From Burkholderia pyrrocinia (GTDB lineage Bacteria; Pseudomonadota; Gammaproteobacteria; Burkholderiales; Burkholderiaceae): DNA of 64,000 bases. The DNA lies in assembly GCF_022809715.1 (NCBI RefSeq), contig NZ_CP094461.1, positions 186,001-250,000 of the forward strand, read 5' to 3'. The position numbers were made by a program, and so were the translations under genes. Each line of letters starts with the position of its first letter. Position 1 is the first letter of the stretch. The notes under the pieces were generated by a model. It did not search any database. It worked only from the letters and a program-made list of their open reading frames with translations, and was not told where the DNA came from. Shown here one piece after another: positions 1-8,758 of the stretch.

Positions 1-300
1 CGTGGGGAGGTGGGTCAGCGCGTCGGTCCATTCCAGCGCGGCACGCTCGCGCGGCGAAAACAGGGGCGACTCGCGCCAGATCGCGACGTGATGCAGGCGC
101 AATTCGCGCTCGCCGTGGATTTTCGCCATCTTGATGTGCATGTCGACGCAGAATGCGCAGCCATTGAGCTGCGATGCACGAATCTCGACGAGCTCGCGGA
201 CCGGCGCCTCGAGCGTCGTCTTTTGAAACAACCCGTCCAGCTCGACGAGCTTCTTGGTCAGTTCCGGCGATTGCTGAAAGTAGTTGATACGTTGCGTCAT
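1..300 (-). CDS. Carboxymuconolactone decarboxylase / AhpD-family protein (3' end cut by window)
   Basis: The first 100 codons are visible; the gene runs off the left edge. The translation starts MTQRINYFQQSPELTKK and carries the family's redox CxxC with a downstream His (C48-A-F-C51, H55) inside the segment LNGCAFCVDMH. AhpD-like proteins use this pair for thiol-dependent peroxide reduction, usually as small cytoplasmic all-alpha oligomers. The ATG at 300 is supported by an AGGAGA ribosome site at 308-313. An Ohr remnant lies just upstream on the same strand, so the neighbourhood has an organic-peroxide theme. The family is clear; the physiological substrate is not. Confidence 0.85.
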   Translation of the reverse strand, partial: MTQRINYFQQSPELTKKLVELDGLFQKTTLEAPVRELVEIRASQLNGCAFCVDMHIKMAKIHGERELRLHHVAIWRESPLFSPRERAALEWTDALTHLPT

Positions 301-492
301 GATCTGTTCTCCTGATCTGTGGAAGTGCTACTGCCGAACCTGCGTATGACGATTCACCGCAGGACCTGCCTGGCAACCATCGTAGTCGTGTGCCTCAGGG
401 GGCAGTAGTGCCGGGAACGTGTGCACTATGTTGTCGCTTCGGCACCAATCGCTCGTCGGGGTAGCTGTCGACTGCACATCGTTGGCGTGCAG
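301..492. other. Non-coding stretch upstream of the AhpD-like gene
   Basis: No convincing gene. It should hold the promoter of the AhpD-like gene (minus strand). Together with the Ohr remnant (493-609) and the bases up to 697 it forms a roughly 400-base interval without an intact gene. Confidence 0.5.
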
Positions 493-609
493 TCATGCCG
501 ACACCGTGATGACACTGCAGATTCCCTGTCGCGTCATCTTCGTATAGGGGCACAGGCGTTCCGTGTCGCGGACAAGACTTTCCGCGACATGCTGGTCGAC
601 ACCCGGCAT
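493..609 (-). pseudogene. C-terminal remnant of an Ohr/OsmC-type peroxide reductase
   Basis: Thirty-eight codons and a stop read MPGVDQHVAESLVRDTERLCPY and on, ending ITVSA. This matches the end of the complete Ohr-type protein encoded at 7862-8362 (MPGVDRSTAEEMVRTAERLCPY, ending VTVVD), including the second redox Cys in LCPY. No upstream part of the protein, including the first Cys motif (FAACF in the intact copy), is readable in any frame between here and the DedA stop at 698. The gene is therefore N-terminally truncated. DNA similarity to the intact copy is easy to see but far from identical, so this looks like an old decayed paralogue, not a recent duplication. Confidence 0.75.
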
Positions 610-697
610 GACCACCGCTGCGTGGCGGCGCGCCAACCTGATGGGGTGGAGTCGCGCGGTGCACGGATACTCGGGCACGTTTCGGACGCGACTGCCA

Positions 698-1702
698 TCA
701 AGGCGTGAAAAGCGTTCGCTCTGCTCCGCTGATTGCCGCGTCATTCATCGCCATGACCGGCTCGACGTCGAAACCTTCGACACGCCATGCATCGATCCCG
801 CCAGTGAGCGGCAATGCAAGCTTGACGCCGGACAGTCGCAACTGCCTGGCCACCGATGCCGCAGACACTTCGTGCGGGCACGCACAATAGATGACGAGCG
901 TCCGGTTCGCCCCATAGCGTTCCATGATCTGCCCGGGCTTGCGTTCATCGGCAATCACGGCGCCAGGAATGACGAACGGATCGCGCATGCGTCGTTCGGT
1001 GGAGCGGATATCGATCACGACCGGCCGCGGATTGTTCGCGAGCAACGCATGCAACTCACCCGCGCTGATCCGCGCCTTCCCGAGCGCATTTGCCAACGTA
1101 AATCGCCGGCAGTAGCGATACGCGACATACAGCAGCGGTGCAATGCCGACGACGATAAGCGCATGCCAGCCGAGACGGGCGACGAGGGAAAAGATCACGT
1201 CGACCTGCGAAGCGAATATGGCGCCGATGGCCAGGCCGAGCGATGCCCAAAGCGCAACGCCGGCGCAATCGTGCAGGACGAAGGAGCGCAACCTGACGGC
1301 CATCGCGCCGCACAGGGGAACGGCAACGAGCGACAGGCCAGGTACGAACCGCGCAACGACCAGCACGCGGACGCCCCAGCGCCCAAAAAAGCGCTCCGTC
1401 GTCCGCACGCACGTTTCACGCGACTGCGACAATTTGCAAACTGTATGAAGCGTGCGCTTGCCGTACCGCTTGCCGCCCTGAAACCAGACCAGGTCGCCGA
1501 GCACGCCGCCAATCACGGCGGCGCCCAGTATCGCCGCGAAATGCAGCAACGTCGCCGATGCAACGTGTGTGACGAGCGCAATGCCCGCTCCCACCGTGAT
1601 CAATGTCGGTATGGCAGGCAAAGGCAGGCCCAGCGAAGATCCGAGCACGTTCAGGAATACGACCAACGTGCCATACCGTGCGATCAGTTCATGCGAAATC
1701 AT
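698..1702 (-). CDS. DedA-family membrane protein fused to a rhodanese domain
   Basis: 334 aa. Residues 1 to about 200 are a DedA (SNARE-associated/VTT) membrane domain: hydrophobic segments near 11-28, 52-72, 112-135 and 145-195, the family stretch GDLVWFQGGKRYG (69-81) and the ARFVPG motif (117-122). After a basic linker (YRYCRRF) a rhodanese domain follows (about 212-320) with the entry motif VVIDIRS and an active-site loop beginning at C273 (IYCACPHE). DedA proteins act in membrane homeostasis and lipid or proton-motive-force maintenance; rhodaneses carry persulfide sulfur. The ATG at 1702 has AAGGAGA at 1708-1714, which decides it over the longer in-frame opening. The substrate of the rhodanese part is unknown. 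Confidence 0.85.
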   Translation of the reverse strand: MISHELIARYGTLVVFLNVLGSSLGLPLPAIPTLITVGAGIALVTHVASATLLHFAAILGAAVIGGVLGDLVWFQGGKRYGKRTLHTVCKLSQSRETCVRTTERFFGRWGVRVLVVARFVPGLSLVAVPLCGAMAVRLRSFVLHDCAGVALWASLGLAIGAIFASQVDVIFSLVARLGWHALIVVGIAPLLYVAYRYCRRFTLANALGKARISAGELHALLANNPRPVVIDIRSTERRMRDPFVIPGAVIADERKPGQIMERYGANRTLVIYCACPHEVSAASVARQLRLSGVKLALPLTGGIDAWRVEGFDVEPVMAMNDAAISGAERTLFTP

Positions 1703-1993
1703 GATGCTCTCCTTGTGGCATGCACGTACCGGTCTCGAAAGTCGTTCATTGTGCTGCCGCAAACTGCGGTGTCCGACGCTGCCTCCGGACTTGCCGTCAT
1801 CGAAACAGTCCGACATATCGAGTCGGCAACGGAGACAGCCGGACCGCACATCGGAAGACGCCCGGCCCGGGAAAGTACCGTTCGCTCGCATGCTGGAAAA
1901 CGCGGCGGCGCCGTGCGCCGAGGTTCTCCGCCTTCGCCGCGGCCATGCCCGACCAACTCGAATGGAATGACCGGGGGAAGAAGCCGATACGCG

Positions 1994-3265
1994 CTACCTG
2001 GAGGCGGACGGCTCTTTCTCCGGCAAGTGTTTTGATGGCGCAAGCGTGTCCTTGCCGGGCCCGGCAGTTTCATTGGCATCCTGTCGATAGCGGTGCACGT
2101 CGCGCGTGACGAAGCCGATCTCGCGGCTCGGAATCTCGAACCACTCGGGGTGTCCGAACGAACGGCGAATATCCTCGAGACCGCTCGCCCAATGCTCGCG
2201 CATCGTCTCCTTGCTGAATTCGTAGTCCTTGTAGTGCCCCTCGAACGACTTGTTCTTGTAGATCAGGTGCACGACATTCACCGCGCTGCCGTCCGCCGTT
2301 TTCTGCGCCTCCTGCAACAGAGGGTGCGCAAGCCGCACGTCTTCTGGTATGTGTTCGAGCAGCGCCTTGATCATCTGCGCATGCTTCTGGTTCTGCGACA
2401 TGAACGCGGTGATGGCTCGCGTGCGGCTCGAATATTGAATGTCCTTGGTGCGCTCGCTGACATCGAGGAAATCGCCCGGCAGCTTGCCTCGCGAGCTCCA
2501 CAGGTCGATCTGGAAAACGAGCGTGTCCTTGTGCTGGCTTTCCCGGATGATCTCGGTGAGCGGCGTGTTGGAAACCAGCCCCCCGTCCCAATAGAACTCG
2601 CCGTCGATCTCGACCGCCGGAAAACCCGGCGGCAGCGCGCCGGAGGCGATGAAATGCTCCGGCGCCAGACGCATTTTCGTATTGTCGAAATAGACGAGAT
2701 TGCCCGTTCGCACGTTGACGGCGCCGACGGATACGCGAATGTTCCCGTCGTTGATGCGATCGAAGTTTGCGTACCGCAAAAGCGTTTCACGCAACGCCGA
2801 CGTGTCGTAGTGGCTGACCTGGTCGGGGCGCTTCCGGCCGATCCCGGCGAAAGGCACATGCATGCGCGGGGAGAAGAACCCGCTCTGACCTTCCATCAGC
2901 GTGCGCGTTGCGGCCCATGCGCTCGACCACTTGCGACCGATGTGTTCGAGCCCGGGCCATGTCGGCATGAACGCGCCGATGTGCGAGAGCGCATCGGCCG
3001 GCTGACTGATGGTGTTCCAGAAGCCGCGTAACGCTTCCGCTCGATCCGCGGGCGCATTGCCGGCGATGATCGCCGTATTCAGCGCACCGATCGATACCCC
3101 GGATATTCTCGTCGGCTCCACGCCGACTTCGGCCATGCCTTCGTATACGCCGGCCTGGTATGAGCCAAGTGCGCCGCCGCCCTGCAGCACGAGCCCGATT
3201 TCGTCGTAGGCGGGGAGATCGATGCGATGGGGTTGCTTCAGCTTGTTACGCTGGCTCGAATACAT
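1994..3265 (-). CDS. Patatin-like phospholipase (DUF3734-type C-terminus)
   Basis: 423 aa. The N-terminal patatin core has the oxyanion-hole run QGGGALGSYQAG (about 28-39) and the nucleophile elbow GVSIG with Ser58. The second dyad residue is the Asp of YWDGG in the middle of the protein. The C-terminal third (HLIYKNKSFEGHYKDYEFS and beyond) is the extension found in patatins that travel with bdhA. It is the last gene of an adc-bdhA-patatin operon. The bdhA stop codon (3276-3278) overlaps its ribosome site (AAGGAG, 3271-3276), so the two are translationally close. This context suggests a role in intracellular polyhydroxybutyrate or lipid turnover; the true ester substrate is not shown by sequence. 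Confidence 0.88.
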   Translation of the reverse strand: MYSSQRNKLKQPHRIDLPAYDEIGLVLQGGGALGSYQAGVYEGMAEVGVEPTRISGVSIGALNTAIIAGNAPADRAEALRGFWNTISQPADALSHIGAFMPTWPGLEHIGRKWSSAWAATRTLMEGQSGFFSPRMHVPFAGIGRKRPDQVSHYDTSALRETLLRYANFDRINDGNIRVSVGAVNVRTGNLVYFDNTKMRLAPEHFIASGALPPGFPAVEIDGEFYWDGGLVSNTPLTEIIRESQHKDTLVFQIDLWSSRGKLPGDFLDVSERTKDIQYSSRTRAITAFMSQNQKHAQMIKALLEHIPEDVRLAHPLLQEAQKTADGSAVNVVHLIYKNKSFEGHYKDYEFSKETMREHWASGLEDIRRSFGHPEWFEIPSREIGFVTRDVHRYRQDANETAGPGKDTLAPSKHLPEKEPSASR

Positions 3266-3275
3266 GGTTTTCTCC

Positions 3276-4058
3276 TTACTGCATGAACCAGCCGTGGCTG
3301 ACGACGATCGATTGTCCGGTGAGCGCGTTCGATTCGACGCCGGCGAGGAAGGCAACGGTGTTCGCGACATCGGCCAGCGACGTGAATTCACCGTCGACCG
3401 TCTCCTTCAGCATCACGTCCTTCACGACCTGCTGTTCGGAGATTCCCAGCGCCTTCGCCTGTTCGGGGATCTGCTTGTCGACCAGCGGGGTTCGGACGAA
3501 GCCCGGGCACACGACATTGGCGCGCACGTTACGCGGCCCGCCTTCTTTCGCGACAACCCGCGCGAGACCGAGCAACCCGTGTTTCGCGGTCACGTAAGCC
3601 GACTTGAGCTGCGAGGCCTCGTGCGAATGCACCGAGCCCATGTAGATCACCGAGCCGCCCTTGTTCGATGCGTACATGTGCCGGATCGCGGCCCTGGTCG
3701 TCAGGAATGCACCGTCGAGGTGAATGGCGAGCATCTTCTTCCAGTCGGAGAATGCGTAGTCCTCGATCCGGTTGACGATCTGGATGCCGGCATTCGACAC
3801 GAGCACATCGATGCCGCCCAGCCGGTCCACCGTCTCGGACACACCCGCATCGACCGCTTCCTCGCTGGTTACGTCCATCGCGACCGCAAGCGCTTTCCCG
3901 CCATCGGCAACGATATCGTCGGCGACCTTTTTAGCGTTCGCGAGATTCAGATCCGCAATTACCACCGCTGCGCCGTCTTTCGCGAGCTTGCGCGCGCACA
4001 CTTCGCCGATACCGCTTGCCGCACCCGTCACGAGTGCAACCTTGTCGTTCATTGACAT
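3276..4058 (-). CDS. bdhA: D-3-hydroxybutyrate dehydrogenase (SDR family)
   Basis: 260 aa, standard length. A classical short-chain dehydrogenase: cofactor motif TGAASGIG (11-18), NAG (89-91), catalytic Ser142, Tyr155 and Lys159 in YVTAK. The C-terminal VSHGWFMQ is typical of 3-hydroxybutyrate dehydrogenases. It interconverts 3-hydroxybutyrate and acetoacetate with NAD in the cytoplasm. It lies 15 bases downstream of the acetoacetate decarboxylase gene and just before the patatin gene, so the operon can move polyhydroxybutyrate monomers through acetoacetate to acetone and CO2, or into the acetoacetate pool. Confidence 0.93.
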   Translation of the reverse strand: MSMNDKVALVTGAASGIGEVCARKLAKDGAAVVIADLNLANAKKVADDIVADGGKALAVAMDVTSEEAVDAGVSETVDRLGGIDVLVSNAGIQIVNRIEDYAFSDWKKMLAIHLDGAFLTTRAAIRHMYASNKGGSVIYMGSVHSHEASQLKSAYVTAKHGLLGLARVVAKEGGPRNVRANVVCPGFVRTPLVDKQIPEQAKALGISEQQVVKDVMLKETVDGEFTSLADVANTVAFLAGVESNALTGQSIVVSHGWFMQ

Positions 4059-4073
4059 ACGTCCTCCGGGAGG

Positions 4074-4853
4074 TTACTGGTTGACCGCGAGTTTCAACGA
4101 CTCGACAGGGGCGAGATAGTCATAAGCCACTTCGCCGATATCGAGCGTGAGATTCGCAATGACGTGACGTGCGCCGATCACCTTTCGAACCGGCAGATCG
4201 GCGACCGATGCGAGTGCGTGGGGATGCAGTTCGAGCGCTGCAGGCCCCTCCCAGGCACCGATCACGTCGACATCGCGCAGGAAGAAGCGCACGAGTTCGC
4301 AGATGCGCGCCGAACCATCGACGTGCGGAACGACCTTGAGCAGATAGTTGGGCGTATCGGCGAGCTTGCGGCGTTCGGCCGCCGTGTCGAGGGCGCGATA
4401 CTTGTAACCCATCGTTCCGGTGGCGATGCGCTGCGTGCCGTAGTCGAGCGTGCCGAGCAGGGTGTCCTTGCCGTCGATGCAGAGCTTCGGCGAAGCCAGC
4501 TTCTTGGGAAAGCCCCAGATTTCGCGTCCGGCTGCGATCGGGCCTTCGTCGTCCAGATACATCGCGTGCGTGAAGTTGGCGCGATTGCCGTCCTCGTCGA
4601 GCACGGAGATCACCTGGCCGCTTTCCGTGTAGTCGCCGAATCCCGACGAATCGGGCATGCGGATGAACTCGTAATGGACGATTGCGTGGTCGACCGTCAG
4701 GGGCTCGGGGACGACGGCCCGAAGCGCGTCCATGTCCGTCTCGTACGAGATGATGAAGTACTCCCGGTTGATGAAGCGGAAGGGCGGACGCGGATACGCC
4801 GGGTTGTGCACGGGCATCGCAAAGGCGTTGTTGCGGATATCTTCTTCTGTCAC
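4074..4853 (-). CDS. adc: Acetoacetate decarboxylase
   Basis: 259 aa from a GTG start. The Schiff-base lysine lies in the conserved [15 protein letters not shown] segment (Lys117 followed by Lys118, matching the Lys115/116 pair of the clostridial enzyme). [13 protein letters not shown] and [10 protein letters not shown] are further family landmarks. The GTG at 4853 was chosen because a GAGGAA ribosome site sits 6 bases upstream (4860-4865); the first ATG (4817) has none and would cut a conserved N-terminus. First gene of the adc-bdhA-patatin operon. Product is cytoplasmic: acetoacetate to acetone plus CO2. Confidence 0.9.
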   Translation of the reverse strand: MTEEDIRNNAFAMPVHNPAYPRPPFRFINREYFIISYETDMDALRAVVPEPLTVDHAIVHYEFIRMPDSSGFGDYTESGQVISVLDEDGNRANFTHAMYLDDEGPIAAGREIWGFPKKLASPKLCIDGKDTLLGTLDYGTQRIATGTMGYKYRALDTAAERRKLADTPNYLLKVVPHVDGSARICELVRFFLRDVDVIGAWEGPAALELHPHALASVADLPVRKVIGARHVIANLTLDIGEVAYDYLAPVESLKLAVNQ

Positions 4854-5171
4854 GGATCGTTCCTCGCTTGGTGAGGTGCTGCGTAACACCCGTCGCCACG
4901 GCTTTTGCTGCCGCGGCGAATGACGAGCGATCGCGCAAGGCAATGAGGACTCGCCGCGCGCGTTCGCACGTTTCTCTCTTACGGTGTCGCGTCGTTTCCC
5001 GGATCGCATCGGGCAGCGTGAGCGGCCACCGTCAGGACCAAGCGTAGGCGATGTCGTGTTGCGGCAGTAGCCCTGAAAAGGACCTCACCGTGTTGTCTCG
5101 GCGACAACAATCAACGACAGGAGGGCAGATGCACAACGATGAAACATGCCGGCCTGAATACACCGGATTCC
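4854..5171. other. Intergenic region upstream of the adc operon
   Basis: 318 bases between the bestrophin stop and the adc start, both on the minus strand. No gene supported. It should contain the adc operon promoter. The only clear structure is the dyad at 5091-5109. I looked for a sigma-54 type GG-N10-GC element on the minus strand and saw none. Confidence 0.5.
5091..5109. promoter_or_regulatory. 7-bp inverted repeat upstream of the adc operon
   Basis: TGTTGTC, five bases (TCGGC), GACAACA: a perfect dyad about 240 bases upstream of the adc start and 60 bases downstream of the bestrophin stop. It could be an operator for the operon or a weak hairpin ending the bestrophin transcript. No T-run follows on the minus strand, which favours an operator slightly. 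Confidence 0.3.
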
Positions 5172-6173
5172 CTATAACGCGATGACCGTCTGGCTCGACG
5201 GATCGCCGGCATGTTCTCCGAGGATATTCTTCAGATCGCGCTCGATCGAGCTGCACATCGTCGAGATGGGAACGTCGTTTGCGCCGCCCTCGAACGGATT
5301 TTCCGTGCTTTCCCCAACCTGTTCGAGCGATGTGTACATCCACGATACCGCGACGCTGCACGGCACGACCAGCCACACCATGTTGCCGTGCATGAAGCCG
5401 CTCACGCCGTCGTTCAGTCTGTCGAATTCGTGAAGCAGTCCGAACGGGAAGGAGAAGCAGAAGAACCTCACGAACAGCGAGCTGACCGTCGCATACTGGC
5501 GTGGATAGGGAAAGTTCTTGAAACGTTCCGATTTCGACTGGAGATCGATGAAATCGCCGACAAGCTTTTGAAGCTCCATATAGAAGCTTGAATTCAGGTG
5601 TCCTGCCCGGTGAAGCATCCCGAGCGAGCTCCCTTGCAGGCTCAGCACGCATGTCGGGATCGAGGCGGAAGAAAGCGCTTGAGCCGTTTCGGACGGAGAC
5701 AGATATTCCGGCAATAACTTGCCGAGATCCTTTTCCCACTCCGGAACACGATAGAACCGGCGATATTCGGCGTTGTAGCGTTTGCTCGTGCTTTCCCAGA
5801 CAAGCGGTCGACGCAGGTCGTATCGCAGCGCTGTCAGCCAGGCCAGGTGCCGGTACACCAATTTCCGGGCAATCGCTTCATCTTCGACCAGGTCCCGTGT
5901 GAGCTGGCCCCAGCGGCGGCTTTTGCTCAGTATGTCGGTCCAGATGTCCAGGGCGTCCATTGCCCTGTTGTACGTTTGAACGTTCTTGAAGCCGACGATG
6001 AACGACGTTGCCGTTCCGAGCAGCACTACGATCGTAAGGGGTACGGATAACCATGTGAATGAGAAGAACTTGTAAAGCACAACCGGGACGGAGCCGCAAA
6101 TAAGAAGTTCGTAAATTTTCCAGCGAGTCCAGATCAGGAACTCGGAGAATTTATACGATTTTCCAAGATGCAT
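5172..6173 (-). CDS. Bestrophin-family (RFP-TM) anion channel protein
   Basis: 333 aa from the ATG at 6173; an in-frame opening reaches 6224 but has poorer support. The N-terminus MHLGKSYKFSEFLIWTRW leads into two close membrane segments (about 22-60), then the bestrophin landmarks GFKNVQTYNRAMDALDIW and the family-typical RYDLRRP near one third of the length. A C-terminal pair of hydrophobic segments precedes IENPF-like TENPFEGGANDVP, matching the conserved bestrophin gating region. Bacterial members are pentameric inner-membrane channels. This stretch is visibly richer in AT (runs of T and A near 6160-6180 and 6061-6130) than the flanking genes, a possible sign of transfer. Confidence 0.85.
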   Translation of the reverse strand: MHLGKSYKFSEFLIWTRWKIYELLICGSVPVVLYKFFSFTWLSVPLTIVVLLGTATSFIVGFKNVQTYNRAMDALDIWTDILSKSRRWGQLTRDLVEDEAIARKLVYRHLAWLTALRYDLRRPLVWESTSKRYNAEYRRFYRVPEWEKDLGKLLPEYLSPSETAQALSSASIPTCVLSLQGSSLGMLHRAGHLNSSFYMELQKLVGDFIDLQSKSERFKNFPYPRQYATVSSLFVRFFCFSFPFGLLHEFDRLNDGVSGFMHGNMVWLVVPCSVAVSWMYTSLEQVGESTENPFEGGANDVPISTMCSSIERDLKNILGEHAGDPSSQTVIAL

Positions 6174-6549
6174 TTTTTGTGCCTCGGGATATTGAAGGTG
6201 ACGGTGAAAACGGTTTGCCGACAACGTGCGTGGCCGCGCGAATTCCCGCTCCGTCCGACCACGGCAGGACCGCTTCCCGGACGCTGCGCATTCGGTCTTC
6301 GTGACGTACGAGCGGACGATCTTCCGTTACGCATGATGCCCGACGCTTGCTTCGGCGGAACGGGATTGATTGGTGCTGAAGAGGCAACACCATGAGCCCG
6401 ATTGCAGGTCTACCGGGCCGAACCGTGCCGACCTACGATGACTTCGGGCGGCGCTCGTGAAGAATCGCCGAGTAACGAAGCAGGCACCCGTTGCATCGAG
6501 TTCGGTGCCTGTCGTCGATCTTGCAGTTTTCCAACCGAAGGCAACAATC
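6174..6549. other. Divergent promoter region between bestrophin and NADH dehydrogenase-like genes
   Basis: About 375 bases with no supported gene. Both flanking genes are read outward from it. An open frame runs into the flavoprotein from 6457, but its first 31 codons do not look like that protein's N-terminus and are taken as untranslated. Confidence 0.5.
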
Positions 6550-7758
6550 ATGTCTCAGAAAATCTTGATCGTGGGTGCCGGCTTCGCCGGAGTGTGGGGT
6601 GCACTGGGTGCGGCTCGCGCGCTTGACAAGGCCGGTGCGGGAAGCGGCGACGTGGAAATCACGTTGATCTCCCCGAAACCCGAATTGCAGATCCGGCCGC
6701 GGCTGTACGAAAGCGAGCCGCAACGGATGGCCGCACCGCTGCTGCCGCTGCTCGATGCTGTCGGCGTGAATTTTGTCGAGGGCAGTGTCGAGGAGATTTC
6801 CGTCCGCAAGAAGACGCTCGGCGTTGCCCTTGCCGATGGACAAAAGCGTTTGCTGGCGTATGACAGGTTGCTGCTGACCAGTGGCAGCTCGTTGAGCAGA
6901 CCGCCGGTTCCGGGGCTGGCGGAACACGCGTTCTCGGTCGATCGTATTGAAGACGCGGTAGCGCTCGACGCGCATTTCGCAGCGCTGGCGAAGCTGCCGG
7001 ATTCTCCGGCACGCAATACGGTCGCCGTTGTCGGCTGCGGCTTTACGGGTATCGAGGTCGCCACCGAATTGCCGAAGCGCTTGCGCGAGTGGTTTGGCGC
7101 CGACGTTGCGAGTCGCGTCGTCGTGATCGGAGCGCAGGACGATATTGGTCCCGATCTCGGCCCCAATCCTCGGCCGTACGTATCGGAAGCCTTCGACTCG
7201 CTGGGCATCGAAACCGTACTCGGATCGCGCGTCGTGTCGGTCGGGGCAGACGGCGTTCGCACCGAGTCGGGCACGCATGTCGAAGCGATGACCGTGATCT
7301 GGGCCGGCGGCATGCGTGCGAGCTCGCTGACGGCGCAAGTCTCGTCGCATCTTGACCCGCTCGGGCGCGTCGAGGTGACGCCCGATCTTCGCGTGGCGGA
7401 AGCCCCCCACGTGTTCGTGGCGGGAGATGTGGCGCGCGCCCGGAGCGACGATGACGGGCACTATGCATTGATGTCCTGTCAACACGCGATCGTGATGGGG
7501 CAATTCGGCGGGCACAACGTCGCCGCGGATCTGATCGGGTTGGCCACGCTGGAATACCGACAGCCGTTCTATGCGACCTGCCTCGATCTTGGCGAATGGG
7601 GCGCGGTTTACTCGGAAGGCTGGGATCGTCAGATCAAACTGACGCACGCGGAAGGAAAGGTGCGCAAACAGGTGATCAACACGCAGTGGATCTACCCGCC
7701 GGCGCCGAATCGTGCCGAAGCGTTGGCAGCGGGTAACCCGCAAGCGTCGTTCGATTGA
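6550..7758 (+). CDS. NAD(P)/FAD-dependent oxidoreductase, NADH dehydrogenase II-like
   Basis: 402 aa. Two dinucleotide-binding folds are visible: the N-terminal FAD motif VGAGFAG (8-14) and an internal NAD(P) motif VVGCGFTGIE near residue 160. A late FAD-contacting segment HVFVAGDVARA follows. This is the pyridine nucleotide-disulfide oxidoreductase fold used by type II NADH dehydrogenases, which pass electrons from NADH to quinone at the inner membrane face. No redox-active disulfide is present, which excludes the reductases of that family. The ATG at 6550 has GAAGG just upstream. It converges on the Ohr/OsmC gene, with two hairpins between them. Confidence 0.85.
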   Translation: MSQKILIVGAGFAGVWGALGAARALDKAGAGSGDVEITLISPKPELQIRPRLYESEPQRMAAPLLPLLDAVGVNFVEGSVEEISVRKKTLGVALADGQKRLLAYDRLLLTSGSSLSRPPVPGLAEHAFSVDRIEDAVALDAHFAALAKLPDSPARNTVAVVGCGFTGIEVATELPKRLREWFGADVASRVVVIGAQDDIGPDLGPNPRPYVSEAFDSLGIETVLGSRVVSVGADGVRTESGTHVEAMTVIWAGGMRASSLTAQVSSHLDPLGRVEVTPDLRVAEAPHVFVAGDVARARSDDDGHYALMSCQHAIVMGQFGGHNVAADLIGLATLEYRQPFYATCLDLGEWGAVYSEGWDRQIKLTHAEGKVRKQVINTQWIYPPAPNRAEALAAGNPQASFD

Positions 7759-7768
7759 CCCGTTCGCG

Positions 7769-7859
7769 CCGCCTGAGCGGCTGCGATATGCGCGGCCACT
7801 CAGGCGGGCGGCGGCGATGAGCGTCTTCGACAGACTATCGCGCCGCCTGCCGGGCGGCG
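7769..7859. terminator. Two GC-rich hairpins between convergent genes
   Basis: First stem CCGCCTGAG (7769-7777) with CTCAGGCGG (7799-7807); second stem CGCCGCC (7841-7847) with GGCGGCG (7853-7859). Neither has a strong T-run. They fill the gap between the convergent flavoprotein and Ohr/OsmC genes and probably end both transcripts. Confidence 0.5.
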
Positions 7860-7861
7860 AG

Positions 7862-8362
7862 TCAGTCGACGACGGTCACGATATTGACCGACCCCTGTCT
7901 GGCCATCTTCGCATACGGGCACAAGCGTTCCGCAGTTCGAACCATCTCTTCCGCCGTGCTTCGATCTACACCAGGCATCCGGACCCGCACATCGATGACC
8001 AGTGCATAGCCGCCATCCATCGGATCGCGGCCGAACGACACTTGCACCTCCACGACCGTGTCGGCGATCTCCATTGCGGCGCGCTTCTCGATCAGGTTCA
8101 GCGCCCCATGGAAGCACGCGGCAAAGCCGGCCGCGAACAGTTGTTCGGGATTGGTGCCGTTGCCGGGGCCGCCGAATTCGGCGGGCAGCCGCAGATCCAC
8201 GGCAAGATTCCCGTCATCCGAGCGTGCCACACCGGATGCGCGGCCGTGCCCCGTCTCGCCGCCGGAAACCGTGACGGTCGTCGTATAGAGGGGATGGAAA
8301 TCCCGGCCCCGATACCGGTCGAGGAGGGAAAGCGGGGGGGCTTGCAGCTTCTTGTCGTGCAT
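7862..8362 (-). CDS. Ohr/OsmC-family organic hydroperoxide reductase
   Basis: 166 aa, somewhat longer than the usual 140 because of an N-terminal extension. Both redox cysteines are present: C83 in LFAAGFAACF and C148 in ERLCPYAKMARQG. These form the peroxidatic and resolving pair of Ohr/OsmC proteins, which reduce organic hydroperoxides using lipoylated or small thiols in the cytoplasm. Its C-terminus is the intact counterpart of the decayed fragment at 493-609. Faces the NADH dehydrogenase-like gene tail to tail. No OhrR-type regulator is adjacent. Confidence 0.88.
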   Translation of the reverse strand: MHDKKLQAPPLSLLDRYRGRDFHPLYTTTVTVSGGETGHGRASGVARSDDGNLAVDLRLPAEFGGPGNGTNPEQLFAAGFAACFHGALNLIEKRAAMEIADTVVEVQVSFGRDPMDGGYALVIDVRVRMPGVDRSTAEEMVRTAERLCPYAKMARQGSVNIVTVVD

Positions 8363-8758
8363 GATGCATTCTCGAGTTCACGGACGCGCATTCCGATCCC
8401 GGCTGATCGATTCGTCGAAGCGTCTTGCGCAGGCCGGCCGCACTGCCCGGGCAGACATCGTCTTCGGGAAATGGCATGGAATGAACGGTCATATAAGGAA
8501 TGCGGCAATCTCGTGGTGCAGCCCGATTCCCGGTTAGTCCGCGGGACAAAGCCGCCCCCATGCTAAAGGAGTACGGGGGGCGGCGGTATGGCTGCCGACG
8601 GAGACATGATGTTTCCCGTTCGACACCAATCCGGACCGACAGCGTCTGGCTGTCGCCGGGGCGCTTCATGATGGCCATTGCGCCGATCCCGTTCGCCGGC
8701 CCCGGCAAAACGCGGGTGCGGGCTCGTACCGCCGAGTGCGACGGCCGCGTGCCGGGCT
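8363..8758. other. Intergenic region between MocR and Ohr/OsmC genes
   Basis: About 396 bases with no supported gene. It holds the Ohr/OsmC promoter (minus strand) and one hairpin: GCCGCCCCC (8551-8559) with GGGGGCGGC (8576-8584), spacer 16 bases. That hairpin may end the MocR transcript. Confidence 0.45.

Noticed and set aside
563..2035. 490-codon plus-strand open frame opposite the DedA-rhodanese gene
   Set aside because: No recognisable fold, no ribosome site, covers DedA in antisense.
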